Assembly: GCA_016719885.1 (NCBI GenBank)
Contig: JADJYF010000008.1
Coordinates: 62,001-126,000, forward strand
Source of the DNA: Pseudomonadota bacterium
GTDB lineage: Bacteria; Pseudomonadota; Gammaproteobacteria; Ga0077536
Length of the DNA: 64,000 nucleotides
Reading direction: 5' to 3'
Position numbers and translations under genes: made by a program. The notes under the pieces are model-generated. The model saw only the letters and a program-made list of their open reading frames with translations, was not told the origin of the DNA and ran no database searches. Of this stretch, positions 35,394 to 44,850 are shown piece by piece; the stretch's first letter is position 1; each line of letters begins with the position of its first letter.

Positions 35394-36097
35394 GCGAGGC
35401 CTCGGCGTCGGCCGCGCCGCTGGTCGAGTTGCGCGCGGTGAGCCGCGTGTATGGCGATGGCGAAGCGCGGGTCGCGGCATTGCGCGGCGTGGATCTCGCG
35501 ATCGCGGCCGGCGACTTCCTGGCCATGATGGGCCCGAGCGGCTCCGGCAAGTCGACCTGCATGAACATCCTCGGCTGCCTCGACAAGCCGAGCAGCGGCA
35601 GTCATTTCTTCCAGGGCATCAACGTCGGCGTGCTCGACCAGGACGAACGCGCGCTCGTGCGTCGCAGCAGCATCGGCTTCGTGTTCCAGGGCTTCAACCT
35701 GCTGGCGCGCACCTCGGCGCTGGAGAACGTGGAGCTGCCGCTCATCTATCGCGGCCTGCGCGCGCAGCCACGACGTCAACGCGCGCTCGCGGCGCTGGCC
35801 GCCGTGGGGCTCGCCGATCGCGCCCATCATGCGCCCAACGAGCTGTCCGGCGGTCAACAGCAGCGCGTCGCGATCGCGCGCGCCATCGCCGCCGAGCCGC
35901 GCGTGCTGTTCGCCGACGAACCGACCGGCAACCTCGACACTGCGCGCAGCCATGAGCTGATGCAGTTGCTGGCCACGCTCAATCGCGAGCAGGGACTCAC
36001 CATCGTGATGGTCACCCACGAGCCGGACATGGCCGACTACGCGCGCCACACCATCCATTTTCGCGATGGCCTCATCGAGGACGCGCCGCCGCCATGA
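35390..36097 (+). CDS. ABC transporter ATP-binding protein, MacB-type
   Basis: A 235-residue ATPase: Walker A GPSGSGKST, signature LSGGQQQR, Walker B LFADEPTGNLD, H-loop VTHEPD. The start ATG overlaps the adaptor stop, and its stop overlaps the permease start (ATGA at 36094), so all three are translationally coupled. The DEPTGNLD ending marks the MacB/LolD/FtsE branch. Substrate is unknown. Confidence 0.95.
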   Translation: MSEASASAAPLVELRAVSRVYGDGEARVAALRGVDLAIAAGDFLAMMGPSGSGKSTCMNILGCLDKPSSGSHFFQGINVGVLDQDERALVRRSSIGFVFQGFNLLARTSALENVELPLIYRGLRAQPRRQRALAALAAVGLADRAHHAPNELSGGQQQRVAIARAIAAEPRVLFADEPTGNLDTARSHELMQLLATLNREQGLTIVMVTHEPDMADYARHTIHFRDGLIEDAPPP

Positions 36098-37296
36098 TCT
36101 GGAACGCCTTCATCCTCGCGGTGCGCGCCATCCGGCGCAATCTCCTGCGCTCGTCGCTGACGGTGCTCGGCATCGTCATCGGCGTGGCGGCGGTCATCAC
36201 CATGGTCACCATTGGCAAGGGCGCCACCGCGCGCGTCACCCAGGACATCTCGCAGCTCGGCGCGAACCTGTTGATCGTGCGCCCCGGTCAGCGCGTCGGC
36301 ATGCAACGCACCGAGGCGCCGAATTTCAAACTGGCCGATGCCGAGGCGGTGGCACGCGAAGTGAACAGCGTCACCACCGTCGCGCCGACCGCCTCGCGCG
36401 CGCTGGCGGTGGTGGCCGGCAACAACAGCTGGCTCTCCAGCATCTACGGCGTCGACAACCGTTATTTCGAGGTCGGCAACTGGACGCTGGCCGCCGGCCG
36501 CCAATTCACCAGCGGCGAGCTGCGCGGCGGCGCGGCGGTGTGCGTGCTCGGTGAAACGGTGCGCAAGAACCTGTTCGGCGCGCGCCAGGGGGTCGGCGAG
36601 AAAATCCGTTTCGGCAAGGTGTCCTGCGACGTCATCGGCCTGTTGCAGACCAAGGGCCAGACCACCACCGGCATGGACCAGGACGACATGGTGCTGACAC
36701 CGATGCGCACCTACTGGCGGCGCGTGGCCGGCAACCAGGACGTCACTTCCATGCAGATCTCGGCGCGCGACGGCGTGCCGACCGCGGTGGCGCTGCGCGA
36801 CATCACCGATCTTTTGCGCGAACGGCGCCACATCGCGCCCCATGAAGACGATGACTTCACGGTCATGGACCTGCAGGAGATCGCGCGCACCCTGGCCGGC
36901 ACCACCCAGGTGCTGACCGGTCTGTTGGGCGCGGTGGCGGCGGTCAGCCTGCTGGTCGGCGGCATCGGCATCATGAACATCATGCTGGTATCGGTCACCG
37001 AGCGCACGCGCGAGATCGGCATCCGTCTCGCCATCGGCGCGCTCGAACGCGACGTGTTGTTGCAGTTCCTGATCGAAGCCGTGGTGCTGTCGGGTTTCGG
37101 CGGCGTGGCCGGCATTCTCATTGCCATCGCCGCGTCCATGGGCTTGTCGAAGATGCTGGCGGTGCCGCTCATCCTCGACCCCGGCATGATCCTGCTGGCG
37201 TTCCTGTTCGCGGTGGCGGTCGGCGTGGTGTTCGGCTATTTCCCGGCGCGCAAGGCGGCGCGGCTCGACCCGATAGAGGCGCTGCGTTTCGAATAA
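36094..37296 (+). CDS. ABC transporter permease, MacB-type
   Basis: A 400-residue permease of the MacB/FtsX type: N-terminal helix (about 20-40, VLGIVIGVAAVITMVTIGKG), a periplasmic domain and three C-terminal helices with the coupling motif TREIGIRLAIGALERDV between helices 2 and 3. The IGKGA sequence just after the first helix and the overall length are usual for MacB-like permeases. Together with the adaptor and ATPase it forms a tripartite exporter. Confidence 0.94.
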   Translation: MIWNAFILAVRAIRRNLLRSSLTVLGIVIGVAAVITMVTIGKGATARVTQDISQLGANLLIVRPGQRVGMQRTEAPNFKLADAEAVAREVNSVTTVAPTASRALAVVAGNNSWLSSIYGVDNRYFEVGNWTLAAGRQFTSGELRGGAAVCVLGETVRKNLFGARQGVGEKIRFGKVSCDVIGLLQTKGQTTTGMDQDDMVLTPMRTYWRRVAGNQDVTSMQISARDGVPTAVALRDITDLLRERRHIAPHEDDDFTVMDLQEIARTLAGTTQVLTGLLGAVAAVSLLVGGIGIMNIMLVSVTERTREIGIRLAIGALERDVLLQFLIEAVVLSGFGGVAGILIAIAASMGLSKMLAVPLILDPGMILLAFLFAVAVGVVFGYFPARKAARLDPIEALRFE

Positions 37297-37401
37297 GGAG
37301 TGGCGCCGAAAGTTTTGTTTCGATGAGCGACAAATGCGTCCTGCAAGCCAATGCCCTGGTCGATTGCCCACAGCGAATTCGCCGCAGTTTGTGGCCCACG
37401 C

Positions 37402-38997
37402 TCAGCGCGGGTCCGGAAATCGGTACACATAGATCGAATAACCGATGCGCGCGACGGGCTCATAGCGCGTCAACCAATCCACGCCGGCGTGGGTAAAGTG
37501 CTCAATCTTGCGCAGCCACACCAGGCGATGGGTGCTGAGCGCATACAGACCGGGCGCCGGTGCTCGGTACTGCGCCTCGCTCATGGGCGTCGCCTCGACG
37601 CCGTACAGTGACGGCGCAATGGTGCCGAAGTAGCTCAAGTAGAGCGGTTCACCCGGCGCGTGGCGCGCCTGCCAGCGCGCGAGCCGCGGCAGTTCCTGGC
37701 CCCAGTCGATGTTGCTGTCGTCCAGCACGTAGGGCGCGCGCGACGGGCCGCCCGCCAGCGGCGTGATGTAGGCGAGCTGGTACGGGAAGTAATACAGCGT
37801 CTCGCCCAGCATCCACAGCAGCAGCGCGGCCACCGCGAGGCGCGTACGGCGCGCGAAGCACGCACTCGCCGCCAGGCTCGAGAATATCGCCAGCATCGGC
37901 AGCGCCGGCAGGATGCGACGGATGCCGACGTTGATGGTGTCGAAGCACGACACGCCCATCATCACCACCGCCGGCAGCAACACGAACAGCGCCGCTTCAC
38001 GCCCGCGCGGATGACGCGCCGCGCCCACCAGGGCCGCCGCCAGCAACAGCAGGGCCGCCGGCGGCGTCTTCACCAGCCAGGTCGCGAGGTAGTAATACCA
38101 GGCGGAGCGATCGAGCACCGCGCCCAGCAGGTAGCTGTGGTAGTCGCTGTTGGTGTTGACATAGAGGTGACCGAGGCCATCCAGGAACGGCCGCAGATCG
38201 AAGGGACGTGCGTAACAGGCGCCGACCACCAGCGCGAACATGGCGAACGCGGCGCCCGCGCGCGCCAGCACGGGTGCGACGGCGCGCCGCTCGGCGAGCA
38301 CGGCATGGACGACCTGCACAAGGGCCAGGGGGCCGAGCAGGAGCGCGGTGAATTTCATCATCACCGCCGTGCCGACCAGCGCGCCATAGGCCAGCCAGGT
38401 GCGCCAACGGCCGCTCGCGAGCGCGCACCACAGCATGTAGCTCGCCGCCAGCATGGCGGTGCTGCACAGGGTGTCGGTGGTGGCGAGGCGACCATGGGCC
38501 ATGAGGGTGGGCGACAGCGCCACGCCGCAGGCTGCCGTCAGCGCCGCGGCCGGGCCGAACAGCGCCAGCGCCCAACGGCCGGCCAGCCACACGGCCAGGC
38601 CACTCGCGAGCCACACCGGCGCGCGCGCGCGGCGCGTGATATCGGCCAGATGCTCACGCTGGCCGGCGAGGTAATCGACCGCGAAGCCGACCTGGTTGGC
38701 GGCACTGAAGGCGGGCGTATCGTAGGGCGGGCGCGGTAAGCCCATGGCGAGCAGCGGCAGCGCGACCAGCTGTTGCGCGAGCGGCGGCGCTTCGCTGTTG
38801 AGGCGATGATCGCCGGTCTGCCAGTAGGACAGTCCGGCGACGATGAACACCGGCTCGTCCCAGGTCAGCGATTCGTCGCGCGCCGCGAAGGCCGCGAGCA
38901 GCACGCTCAGCAGCGCCAGGGCCAGCACCACGCGCCGCGCCCAGCGCGCAGCGCCGGCCGTCGCCTGGTCCATTTGCCGCTGTGCCCGCGCATCCAT
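37402..38997 (-). CDS. GT-C family membrane glycosyltransferase, ArnT/PMT-like
   Basis: A 531-residue polytopic protein with about 11-13 membrane helices and a C-terminal soluble region. The periplasmic loop after the first helix has the GT-C acidic motif ESLTWDEP (Asp47-Glu48) and the following GDHRLNSEAPPL piece, as in PMT_2/ArnT-type lipid-linked sugar transferases. They use polyprenyl-phosphate sugars as donors. The sugar and acceptor are unknown. The ATG at 38997 is chosen; the longer frame upstream has no helix or match. It is divergent from the diguanylate cyclase gene, whose start lies 112 bp away. Confidence 0.82.
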   Translation of the reverse strand: MDARAQRQMDQATAGAARWARRVVLALALLSVLLAAFAARDESLTWDEPVFIVAGLSYWQTGDHRLNSEAPPLAQQLVALPLLAMGLPRPPYDTPAFSAANQVGFAVDYLAGQREHLADITRRARAPVWLASGLAVWLAGRWALALFGPAAALTAACGVALSPTLMAHGRLATTDTLCSTAMLAASYMLWCALASGRWRTWLAYGALVGTAVMMKFTALLLGPLALVQVVHAVLAERRAVAPVLARAGAAFAMFALVVGACYARPFDLRPFLDGLGHLYVNTNSDYHSYLLGAVLDRSAWYYYLATWLVKTPPAALLLLAAALVGAARHPRGREAALFVLLPAVVMMGVSCFDTINVGIRRILPALPMLAIFSSLAASACFARRTRLAVAALLLWMLGETLYYFPYQLAYITPLAGGPSRAPYVLDDSNIDWGQELPRLARWQARHAPGEPLYLSYFGTIAPSLYGVEATPMSEAQYRAPAPGLYALSTHRLVWLRKIEHFTHAGVDWLTRYEPVARIGYSIYVYRFPDPR

Positions 38998-39109
38998 GGC
39001 GGCTAATGTAGCCGCTCGTACACGACCTGTGCGCGGCGTGTTCAAGCGTGCCAATGCCATCGCCGATACAGGGGCCAGCATCCACTTGCGCCCCCATTGA
39101 AGGACTCTG

Positions 39110-40423
39110 ATGTCGGCCGCTGCTCCTGCCTTGTCCAAACTGTCGCGCTTGAAATCCCAGGCACCGAGCCCCGCCGGCCACGCGGTGCTGGTGGTCGAGG
39201 ACAGCAAGGCCATACGCGAACTGCTGTGCGGCTACCTGCGCCAGATCGGCGGCTTCGTGGTCGAGACCGCCGACAGCCTGGCCGGCGCCGAGGCCTTGCT
39301 GGCCAGCAACCCCGAACGGTTCTTCTGCGCCGCGCTCGATCTGAACCTGCCCGACGCCGCCGATGGCGAAGTGGTGGACGCGGTGCGCGCCCATGGCGTG
39401 CCGGTCATCGTGTTGACCGGCAGCGCCGAGCCCGCCGTGCGCGAACGCATGATGGCCAAGAACATCGTCGATTACGTGGTCAAGCAGAACAGCCACGAAA
39501 TCGAACACGTGGCTTATCTCATCGGCCGCCTGCGCGAGAACCGCGCCACCAAGATCCTGGTGGTCGACGATTCGCGCAGCTTCCGCCTGTACATCAAGTC
39601 CCTGCTCGAGAAATATTTCTTCCATACCCTGGAAGCCGGCGACGGCCGCGAGGCCTTGGCGGTCATTGACCAGCATCCCGATGTGACCCTGGTGCTGACC
39701 GACATCAACATGCCGGTGATGGACGGTTACGAGCTCATCGCCGCGCTGCGGCAGCGTTACCGGCGCGAGGACCTGGCCATCATCGGCGTGTCGGACAGCA
39801 ACAAGCACGACATCTCGGCCAAGCTTCTGAAGCTCGGCGGTAATGATTTCCTGACCAAGCCGTTCGTGGTCGAGGAGTTCTATTGCCGCGTCACGCAGAA
39901 CACCAACATGGTGGGCTACGTGCGCCAGATCCGCGATTCGGCCATTCGCGACTTCCTGACCGGCGTCTACAACCGCCGCTACCTGTTCGAAGTGGCCGCC
40001 ACGCTGTACGGCAACGCGCGACGCGGCAACGTGCGGCTCGGCGCGCTGCTGCTCGACGCCGACCACTTCAAGTCCGTCAACGACACCTACGGTCACACCG
40101 CCGGCGACGTGGTGCTCAAGGCCATCGCATCGTGCCTGTGCCGCGAGCTGCGCATGAGCGACATCGTGGCGCGCTACGGTGGCGAAGAGTTCGTGTGCCT
40201 GACCGTTCTCAAGGACGCTGCCGACATCGACATCGTGTGCGAGCGGGTGCGCAAGGCGGTGGAAGGCCTGCAAGTCGACTTCGATGGCCAACGCATTCCG
40301 ATCACGGTCAGCGTCGGCGCCACCACCCAGCTCGGCGACTGCTTCGATGACATGCTGCGCGCCGCCGACGCCGGCGTGTACCAGGCCAAGGCCGCCGGTC
40401 GTAACCGTTACGTGGTGGTATGA
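39110..40423 (+). CDS. response regulator with two receiver domains and GGDEF output
   Basis: A 437-residue diguanylate cyclase that makes cyclic di-GMP from GTP. Receiver 1 (about 24-140) has the acid pair Glu30-Asp31, phospho-acceptor Asp77, Thr103 and Lys125. Receiver 2 (about 147-265) has Asp153-Asp154, Asp198, a Ser in place of Thr and its Lys in TKPF. The GGDEF domain (about 270-437) has an active-type GGEEF (about 357-361). Five residues ahead lies RMSD, which matches the RxxD inhibitory c-di-GMP site. So both phosphorylation inputs, catalysis and product inhibition look intact. Layout resembles PleD, which also has two receivers. No histidine kinase gene is next to it. GGAATAAC-type start signal is not clear; ATG at 39110 keeps receiver 1 whole. 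Confidence 0.94.
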   Translation: MSAAAPALSKLSRLKSQAPSPAGHAVLVVEDSKAIRELLCGYLRQIGGFVVETADSLAGAEALLASNPERFFCAALDLNLPDAADGEVVDAVRAHGVPVIVLTGSAEPAVRERMMAKNIVDYVVKQNSHEIEHVAYLIGRLRENRATKILVVDDSRSFRLYIKSLLEKYFFHTLEAGDGREALAVIDQHPDVTLVLTDINMPVMDGYELIAALRQRYRREDLAIIGVSDSNKHDISAKLLKLGGNDFLTKPFVVEEFYCRVTQNTNMVGYVRQIRDSAIRDFLTGVYNRRYLFEVAATLYGNARRGNVRLGALLLDADHFKSVNDTYGHTAGDVVLKAIASCLCRELRMSDIVARYGGEEFVCLTVLKDAADIDIVCERVRKAVEGLQVDFDGQRIPITVSVGATTQLGDCFDDMLRAADAGVYQAKAAGRNRYVVV

Positions 40424-40647
40424 AGGCACGGCGCCTGTGACGGCGCGCACACTCGCGCCGCCGGCGCGCGCCACCCGCCCGGTAATATTCCGCGCTTAAG
40501 ATTCTTTTAGGGTTTTCTTCCGGAAGTTTTAAGAAACGGAAGTCGACACCCTGCCTATGCTTCCCCTCGCGTCAGGCCATAGCGGCGGACGCCGGACCGC
40601 CAAACCCATGACGCGGTCCGCCCGACGAACCAACGAGGAGCATGAGC

Positions 40648-40773
40648 ATGAACAGTAGCAAGCAGATTTCCGAACGCAGCGCGCTGATTGCCAGCGTGAT
40701 CATCACGCTGGTCGGCTGGGTCTACATGGTGGTGTCGGTCGGCGGCAAGCTGATTGCACCGACCATCGTCTGA
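40648..40773 (+). CDS. 41-residue single-helix membrane protein
   Basis: A very short gene with a strong Shine-Dalgarno: GAGGAG seven bases before ATG 40648 (an earlier ATG at 40642 is too close). The product, starting MNSSKQISERS, has one predicted membrane helix (ALIASVIITLVGWVYMVVSV) and a short polar tail ending APTIV. Upstream is 224 bp between the cyclase stop and this gene with an AT-rich patch near 40496-40540. No homologue is recognised. Size, placement and RBS argue for a true small membrane protein. Confidence 0.6.
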   Translation: MNSSKQISERSALIASVIITLVGWVYMVVSVGGKLIAPTIV

Positions 40774-40798
40774 CGGCCAGCCGGCGTGTGCCGGGGCT

Positions 40799-42136
40799 TC
40801 AGCCGCGTGGCGTGGCCAGACGCAAGGGCCGCGCCACGCGCAATTGATACCGTCCGCGCCCGGTTTTATCGAGCGCGAGTTCCGGCAGCCGTTCGCGCAG
40901 GCGCCGTTGCAACAGCACCAGCCGTGCTTCCAGGTTGTCCCCCACGTCCGGCAGGCCCAGCGCGCGATCGCGCCGCAGGTCCTTGTTGTTGAACTCCACG
41001 CGTCCGAGCTCGACGTAGTCGCGCAGCATGCGCCACAGAATGGCGCCCGCCACACCCTTGATCAGGTACTCGTCGTCGACGAACACGCTGTGATCATCTT
41101 CATCGTGACTGACCAGCATGGCCGGTCCGGCCAGCGGCGCGCTGGTATCGACCGTCGCTGCCTCGTCCGCCTCGTCGCCCTCGCTGAACGCGCCAAAAGC
41201 GCGCGCGCAGGCCTCGGCGAGCAGCGTCAAGGCATCCTCGTCGTCGTGATCGATGTCGCCATCCTCGGCGCTTTCCACGTACAGCACCGCCACCAGGCGT
41301 TCTCCGGCGATGACCGGCAGCGCCAACTGGCTGCCGGAACGATCCAGGCCCGGCAGCGCGATGCGCGATTCGATGTCGCTGCCGGGATGGCGGGCTAGGT
41401 AAGCGGCGCGCACCGCCTCGCCGTACTGGTATTCCTGCGCCATGTGGGTCAGGCGAATGGCGGTGCGCTGTTCGGCGGCGATGCCGATCACGCCTTCGCC
41501 ATAGGCGATTTCGGAACCAACGCCGACCCGCCCATAGCCATGGCTGGCGACCGTGTACAGACGCGCGTGCGGCTCGTCGGCCAGCAGCAACAGGCAGTGC
41601 GCGAAGCCCAGGCCGCGGCTCAATGCGTCGATGCTGGCGTCCACCCAGCGCGGCAGGTCCGGCGTGGCGGCGAGCCTGGTGAGCGAATCGCGCAGCCCCG
41701 CCAGCAAGCGACTCGGACCGCGCAGCGGCGCGCGCGGCCCGGAGCTCTGCTCGATGTCGTCGACCACGTAGACATCGGCGCCGCGCAACACGAAGACCTT
41801 GCTCATGCCGCTGTGAAAGGCGATGCCGGCGAGCTTGGCGCGCATGGCGGCGAACAACGGCCCGCTGGTCTCGGTACGCAGGTAACGGATACCGAGCAGG
41901 TAGCGTGCACCGTCGCGCGGATCGGTCAGCTGCAGGCGCGCCACCGGATTGGCGAGGATGTTGGCGCGCGTCTTGTTGAAGAACTGGAAGGACAGCGCGA
42001 TGTGGCGCTCGTCGATGTAACGCACGTCGGACAGCGCGCTGACATTGGGCGTGCCGTCCGCCGCGCAGGTCGCGATCAGCGCCGGGAAGCCACCTTCCAG
42101 GCAGGCGCGCAGATCGATGAGAGCGAGGCCCGCCAT
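40799..42136 (-). CDS. flavin split-barrel, GAF and winged-helix fusion protein
   Basis: A 445-residue protein in three parts. Residues 1-125 form a pyridoxamine-phosphate-oxidase-like split barrel (PNVSALSDVRYIDERHIALS), likely flavin- or heme-binding or a catalytically dead binder. Residues ~150-320 form a GAF domain (AHCLLLLADEPHARLYTVAS, AYGEGVIGIAAEQRTAIRLT, ALPVIAGERLVAVLYVES). Residues ~350-445 end in a winged-helix-like region (VEFNNKDLRRD, DKTGRGRYQL). It could be a redox- or ligand-sensing regulator. Its start overlaps the stop of another split-barrel gene (TGATG), so the two act together. It has no receiver or kinase domain. Confidence 0.7.
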   Translation of the reverse strand: MAGLALIDLRACLEGGFPALIATCAADGTPNVSALSDVRYIDERHIALSFQFFNKTRANILANPVARLQLTDPRDGARYLLGIRYLRTETSGPLFAAMRAKLAGIAFHSGMSKVFVLRGADVYVVDDIEQSSGPRAPLRGPSRLLAGLRDSLTRLAATPDLPRWVDASIDALSRGLGFAHCLLLLADEPHARLYTVASHGYGRVGVGSEIAYGEGVIGIAAEQRTAIRLTHMAQEYQYGEAVRAAYLARHPGSDIESRIALPGLDRSGSQLALPVIAGERLVAVLYVESAEDGDIDHDDEDALTLLAEACARAFGAFSEGDEADEAATVDTSAPLAGPAMLVSHDEDDHSVFVDDEYLIKGVAGAILWRMLRDYVELGRVEFNNKDLRRDRALGLPDVGDNLEARLVLLQRRLRERLPELALDKTGRGRYQLRVARPLRLATPRG

Positions 42137-42630
42137 CAGCCGATGCGCGTGCCGGCCACCGGGCCCGGCGTCTGGTCGAAGGCTGAGTAGGGCGTGAAGC
42201 GCAGTGCCACGCTGGCGCGCACGTCGATGTTGAGATAGCCATGGGCGAGATGCCGCGACATGCCGCCCTTGATCATGTCGGCGGCGAAGGCGTCGCGATA
42301 GGCCAGCATCAAGGCCTCGTCGTCGGGCGCCAGCGCTTCGATGCGTGCATCGTGGCCCTTGAGCTGCAGCGAGCGGTGATCGCTCGGTCGCCCGAACACC
42401 ACCGCGATGGACGGCACGCGCGCCAGCGCCGCGAGCAGCGCACGCGAATGGTCGACATGGGTCAGCACCGTGACTTCGCCGCGCGCGAGATCGACGCGGC
42501 AGCCGACGCCGACGCCGAGCTGCGGGCGGTGCTGCTCATCGCGTGCCGCGAGGTCGATGGCGACCCCGCTGGTCACGAACGCGGCATGGGGCGCCAGCAG
42601 GGCGGCGCCATCCACGGAATGCTTGGTCAT
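42136..42630 (-). CDS. pyridoxamine-phosphate-oxidase-like (split-barrel) protein
   Basis: A 164-residue protein of the flavin-binding split-barrel superfamily: LAARDEQHRPQLGVGVGCRV, a strand with HVDHSRALLAALARVPSIAV, and a C-terminal VALRFTPYSAFDQTPGP. FMN contacts are not clear, so enzymatic activity cannot be called. The stop overlaps the start of the GAF fusion protein by one base, and the pair is downstream of the RTX gene on the same strand with 69 bp between. A role as partner or substrate sensor for the fusion protein is inferred. Confidence 0.65.
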   Translation of the reverse strand: MTKHSVDGAALLAPHAAFVTSGVAIDLAARDEQHRPQLGVGVGCRVDLARGEVTVLTHVDHSRALLAALARVPSIAVVFGRPSDHRSLQLKGHDARIEALAPDDEALMLAYRDAFAADMIKGGMSRHLAHGYLNIDVRASVALRFTPYSAFDQTPGPVAGTRIG

Positions 42631-42699
42631 GGCTCATCACTCGATGACGGGCGTTCCATCGCCGAGATGACGCGACTGTAGCCAGCGCCGCGCGCCGCT

Positions 42700-44850
42700 T
42701 CAACTCAAGCTGGCGCTGAGCTCGAGATCCACCAGCAGATGCACGCTGGCGGCACTGTAGGACTGGTACTGCTCGCCATCGATGGTCTGCACGCCGTCGC
42801 CATTGGCCATCCAGCCCTGGCCGCTGGACGTGATGCTGTCGCCGGCATCGCCGCTGATGCGCAAGGTGGCGTGGTCGGCGCCGATGGCCAGCACGTCGCT
42901 GAGCGCGAGTATCAAGGCGTTGGCGCCGCTGCCGGTGATGTCGAGATGGTCGAAATCGAGCAGCCGCGCATCGTCGACGAGGGTGAGGTCCAGCGTCACG
43001 CCGCTGCCATCGACGCGCAGCGTGTCGGTGCCGGTGCCGCCGTCGAGCAGCGTATCGAGCGCGTCGTAGACGATGACGTCGTCGCCGGCGCCGCCGTTGA
43101 CACGATCGGCGCCGCCCGCGCCGTCCAGCAGGTTGGCGGCGCCGTTGCCGGTGATGTCATTGGCAAATTCGTTGCCGGTGCCACGCAGCGCCGCGCTGCC
43201 GGTCAGCACCAGTTGCTCGACGCCGCTGCTCAAGGTGATGTCGACGCTGCTGTTGACGACATCGATGCCGCCGCCGCCGACCGTGCCGGTGAGGATGAAA
43301 TCGTCGATGCGCCAGCTTCCGTTGGCGGCATCGGTGCCGCTCGCAGAGACCGACACCGTCACGGCGCCGGTCAGCCCGAGCAGCGCATCGAGTTCGATGG
43401 CGCCAGCGTGCTGTCCGCCCGGATTGCCGAGCGTCGCACTGCCGGAAGCGACCAGTTCGCCGTTGATATGCAGCTGCCAGAGGCTGGGGCCGTTGCCACG
43501 CGCGCCGTTGGACGACTGCTCGGCGAAGCTGAAACCGGTGATGTCGATGCGCTGCCCCGCCGCGACCGTGAACGAGAACAGCAAGGCGTTGCCGTCGTCG
43601 GCGCTGCTCAGCGGATCGCCATCATCGAAGCCCGTCGCGCCGAGAGCGAGGCCACGGTTGGGTTCGAGGTCGAATCCTTTCAAGCCGTCCGGCAGCAAGG
43701 TGCCGGCATCCTGGGTGGTCCACGCGCCCACGTCGCTGATGGCATCGACCTTGAGCGCCGTGCCGGGGTTGGCGAAGGTGTCACCGGCCACGTTCTGGAA
43801 GTTGAACCTGAGCAAGGTCACGGCGGCGGCCTCGTCGATCACATCGCCCGCATGGTCGACGAAATAGACATCGTTGCCGGGCCCGCCTTCCATGAGATCG
43901 GCGCCAGCGGCGCCATCCAGCGTATCGCCACCGTCGCCGCCGGCGAGGTGGTTGGCGCCGGCATTGCCGCTGATGTGATTGGCGAGTTCGTTGCCAGTGG
44001 CGGCGAGGTTCTGCGCGCCGCTCAACTCGAGGTCTTCGACATTGGCCGGCAACACGTAGCCGTCGAGCGCGGTGCGCACGGTGTCGTGGCCTTCATCGAC
44101 GCCTTCAATCACGCTGTCACCGTCGGCATCGACGTAGAAAATGTCGTTACCCTCGCCGCCTTTCAGCGTGTCGTTGCCGGCACGGCCGTCGAGGACATCG
44201 TCGCCACCTTTACCGTCCAGCACGTTGCTGGCGGCCGAACCGATCATGATGTTGTCGAGCGCGTTGCCGATGGCATGCACGAACAGGTTGCCGGTGACGA
44301 TGAGCTTCTCGACGTTGGCCGGCAAGGTGTAGCTCACCGAGCTCTTCACCAGGTCGATGCCGGCGCCTGCCGCCTCGGTGATGCGCACCGCGCCGACATT
44401 GACGATGTAGGTATCGTTGCCCGTGCCGCCGCGCAGCGTGTCGATGCCACCGCCGCCATTCAAGACATCGTTGCCGGCGCCGCCCGTCAAGAGGTTGCGT
44501 GCGCTGTTGCCGGTCAACTGGTTGGCACCGGCATTGCCGGTGGCGGACAAGGCCGCGCTGCCGAGCAGGATGAGATTCTCGACTTCGGCGGCGAGCGTGT
44601 GGCTGACACTGGCGCGCACCGTGTCGGTGCCCTCGCCGCGTTTCTCGACGACGCGGTCGCCGGCATGGTCGACCCGGTAGCTGTCGTTACCGCGTCCGCC
44701 GCTCATGAGGTCGGCGCCGAGGCCACCGTCCAGCACGTCGTTACCGGCCAGGCCGAACAGCTTGTCGTTGCCGGCCAGACCCAACAGCGTGTCGGCGGCG
44801 GCGCTGCCGTCGAGTCGCTCCGCGCGTGCGGTGCCGCGTCGCGTTGCCAT
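42700..44850 (-). CDS. RTX repeat calcium-binding secreted protein
   Basis: A 716-residue acidic protein with several blocks of RTX nonapeptides, for example GLAGNDVLDGGLGADLMSGG and GGAGNDVLNGGGGIDTL. These bind Ca2+ as beta-rolls and are typical of type I secretion. Repeats (about 8-55, 105-150, 190-250, 300-340, 600-640) alternate with strands having VEDLELSGAQNLAATGN, and a jelly-roll-like insert lies at about 370-560 (FSFTVAAGQRIDITGF). There is no N-terminal signal peptide. The ATG at 44850 has GGAG 9 bp ahead and the first 48 residues of the longer frame are not coding. No type I exporter genes (HlyB/D, TolC) lie nearby. Function (adhesin, S-layer or enzyme) unknown. Confidence 0.9.
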   Translation of the reverse strand: MATRRGTARAERLDGSAAADTLLGLAGNDKLFGLAGNDVLDGGLGADLMSGGRGNDSYRVDHAGDRVVEKRGEGTDTVRASVSHTLAAEVENLILLGSAALSATGNAGANQLTGNSARNLLTGGAGNDVLNGGGGIDTLRGGTGNDTYIVNVGAVRITEAAGAGIDLVKSSVSYTLPANVEKLIVTGNLFVHAIGNALDNIMIGSAASNVLDGKGGDDVLDGRAGNDTLKGGEGNDIFYVDADGDSVIEGVDEGHDTVRTALDGYVLPANVEDLELSGAQNLAATGNELANHISGNAGANHLAGGDGGDTLDGAAGADLMEGGPGNDVYFVDHAGDVIDEAAAVTLLRFNFQNVAGDTFANPGTALKVDAISDVGAWTTQDAGTLLPDGLKGFDLEPNRGLALGATGFDDGDPLSSADDGNALLFSFTVAAGQRIDITGFSFAEQSSNGARGNGPSLWQLHINGELVASGSATLGNPGGQHAGAIELDALLGLTGAVTVSVSASGTDAANGSWRIDDFILTGTVGGGGIDVVNSSVDITLSSGVEQLVLTGSAALRGTGNEFANDITGNGAANLLDGAGGADRVNGGAGDDVIVYDALDTLLDGGTGTDTLRVDGSGVTLDLTLVDDARLLDFDHLDITGSGANALILALSDVLAIGADHATLRISGDAGDSITSSGQGWMANGDGVQTIDGEQYQSYSAASVHLLVDLELSASLS

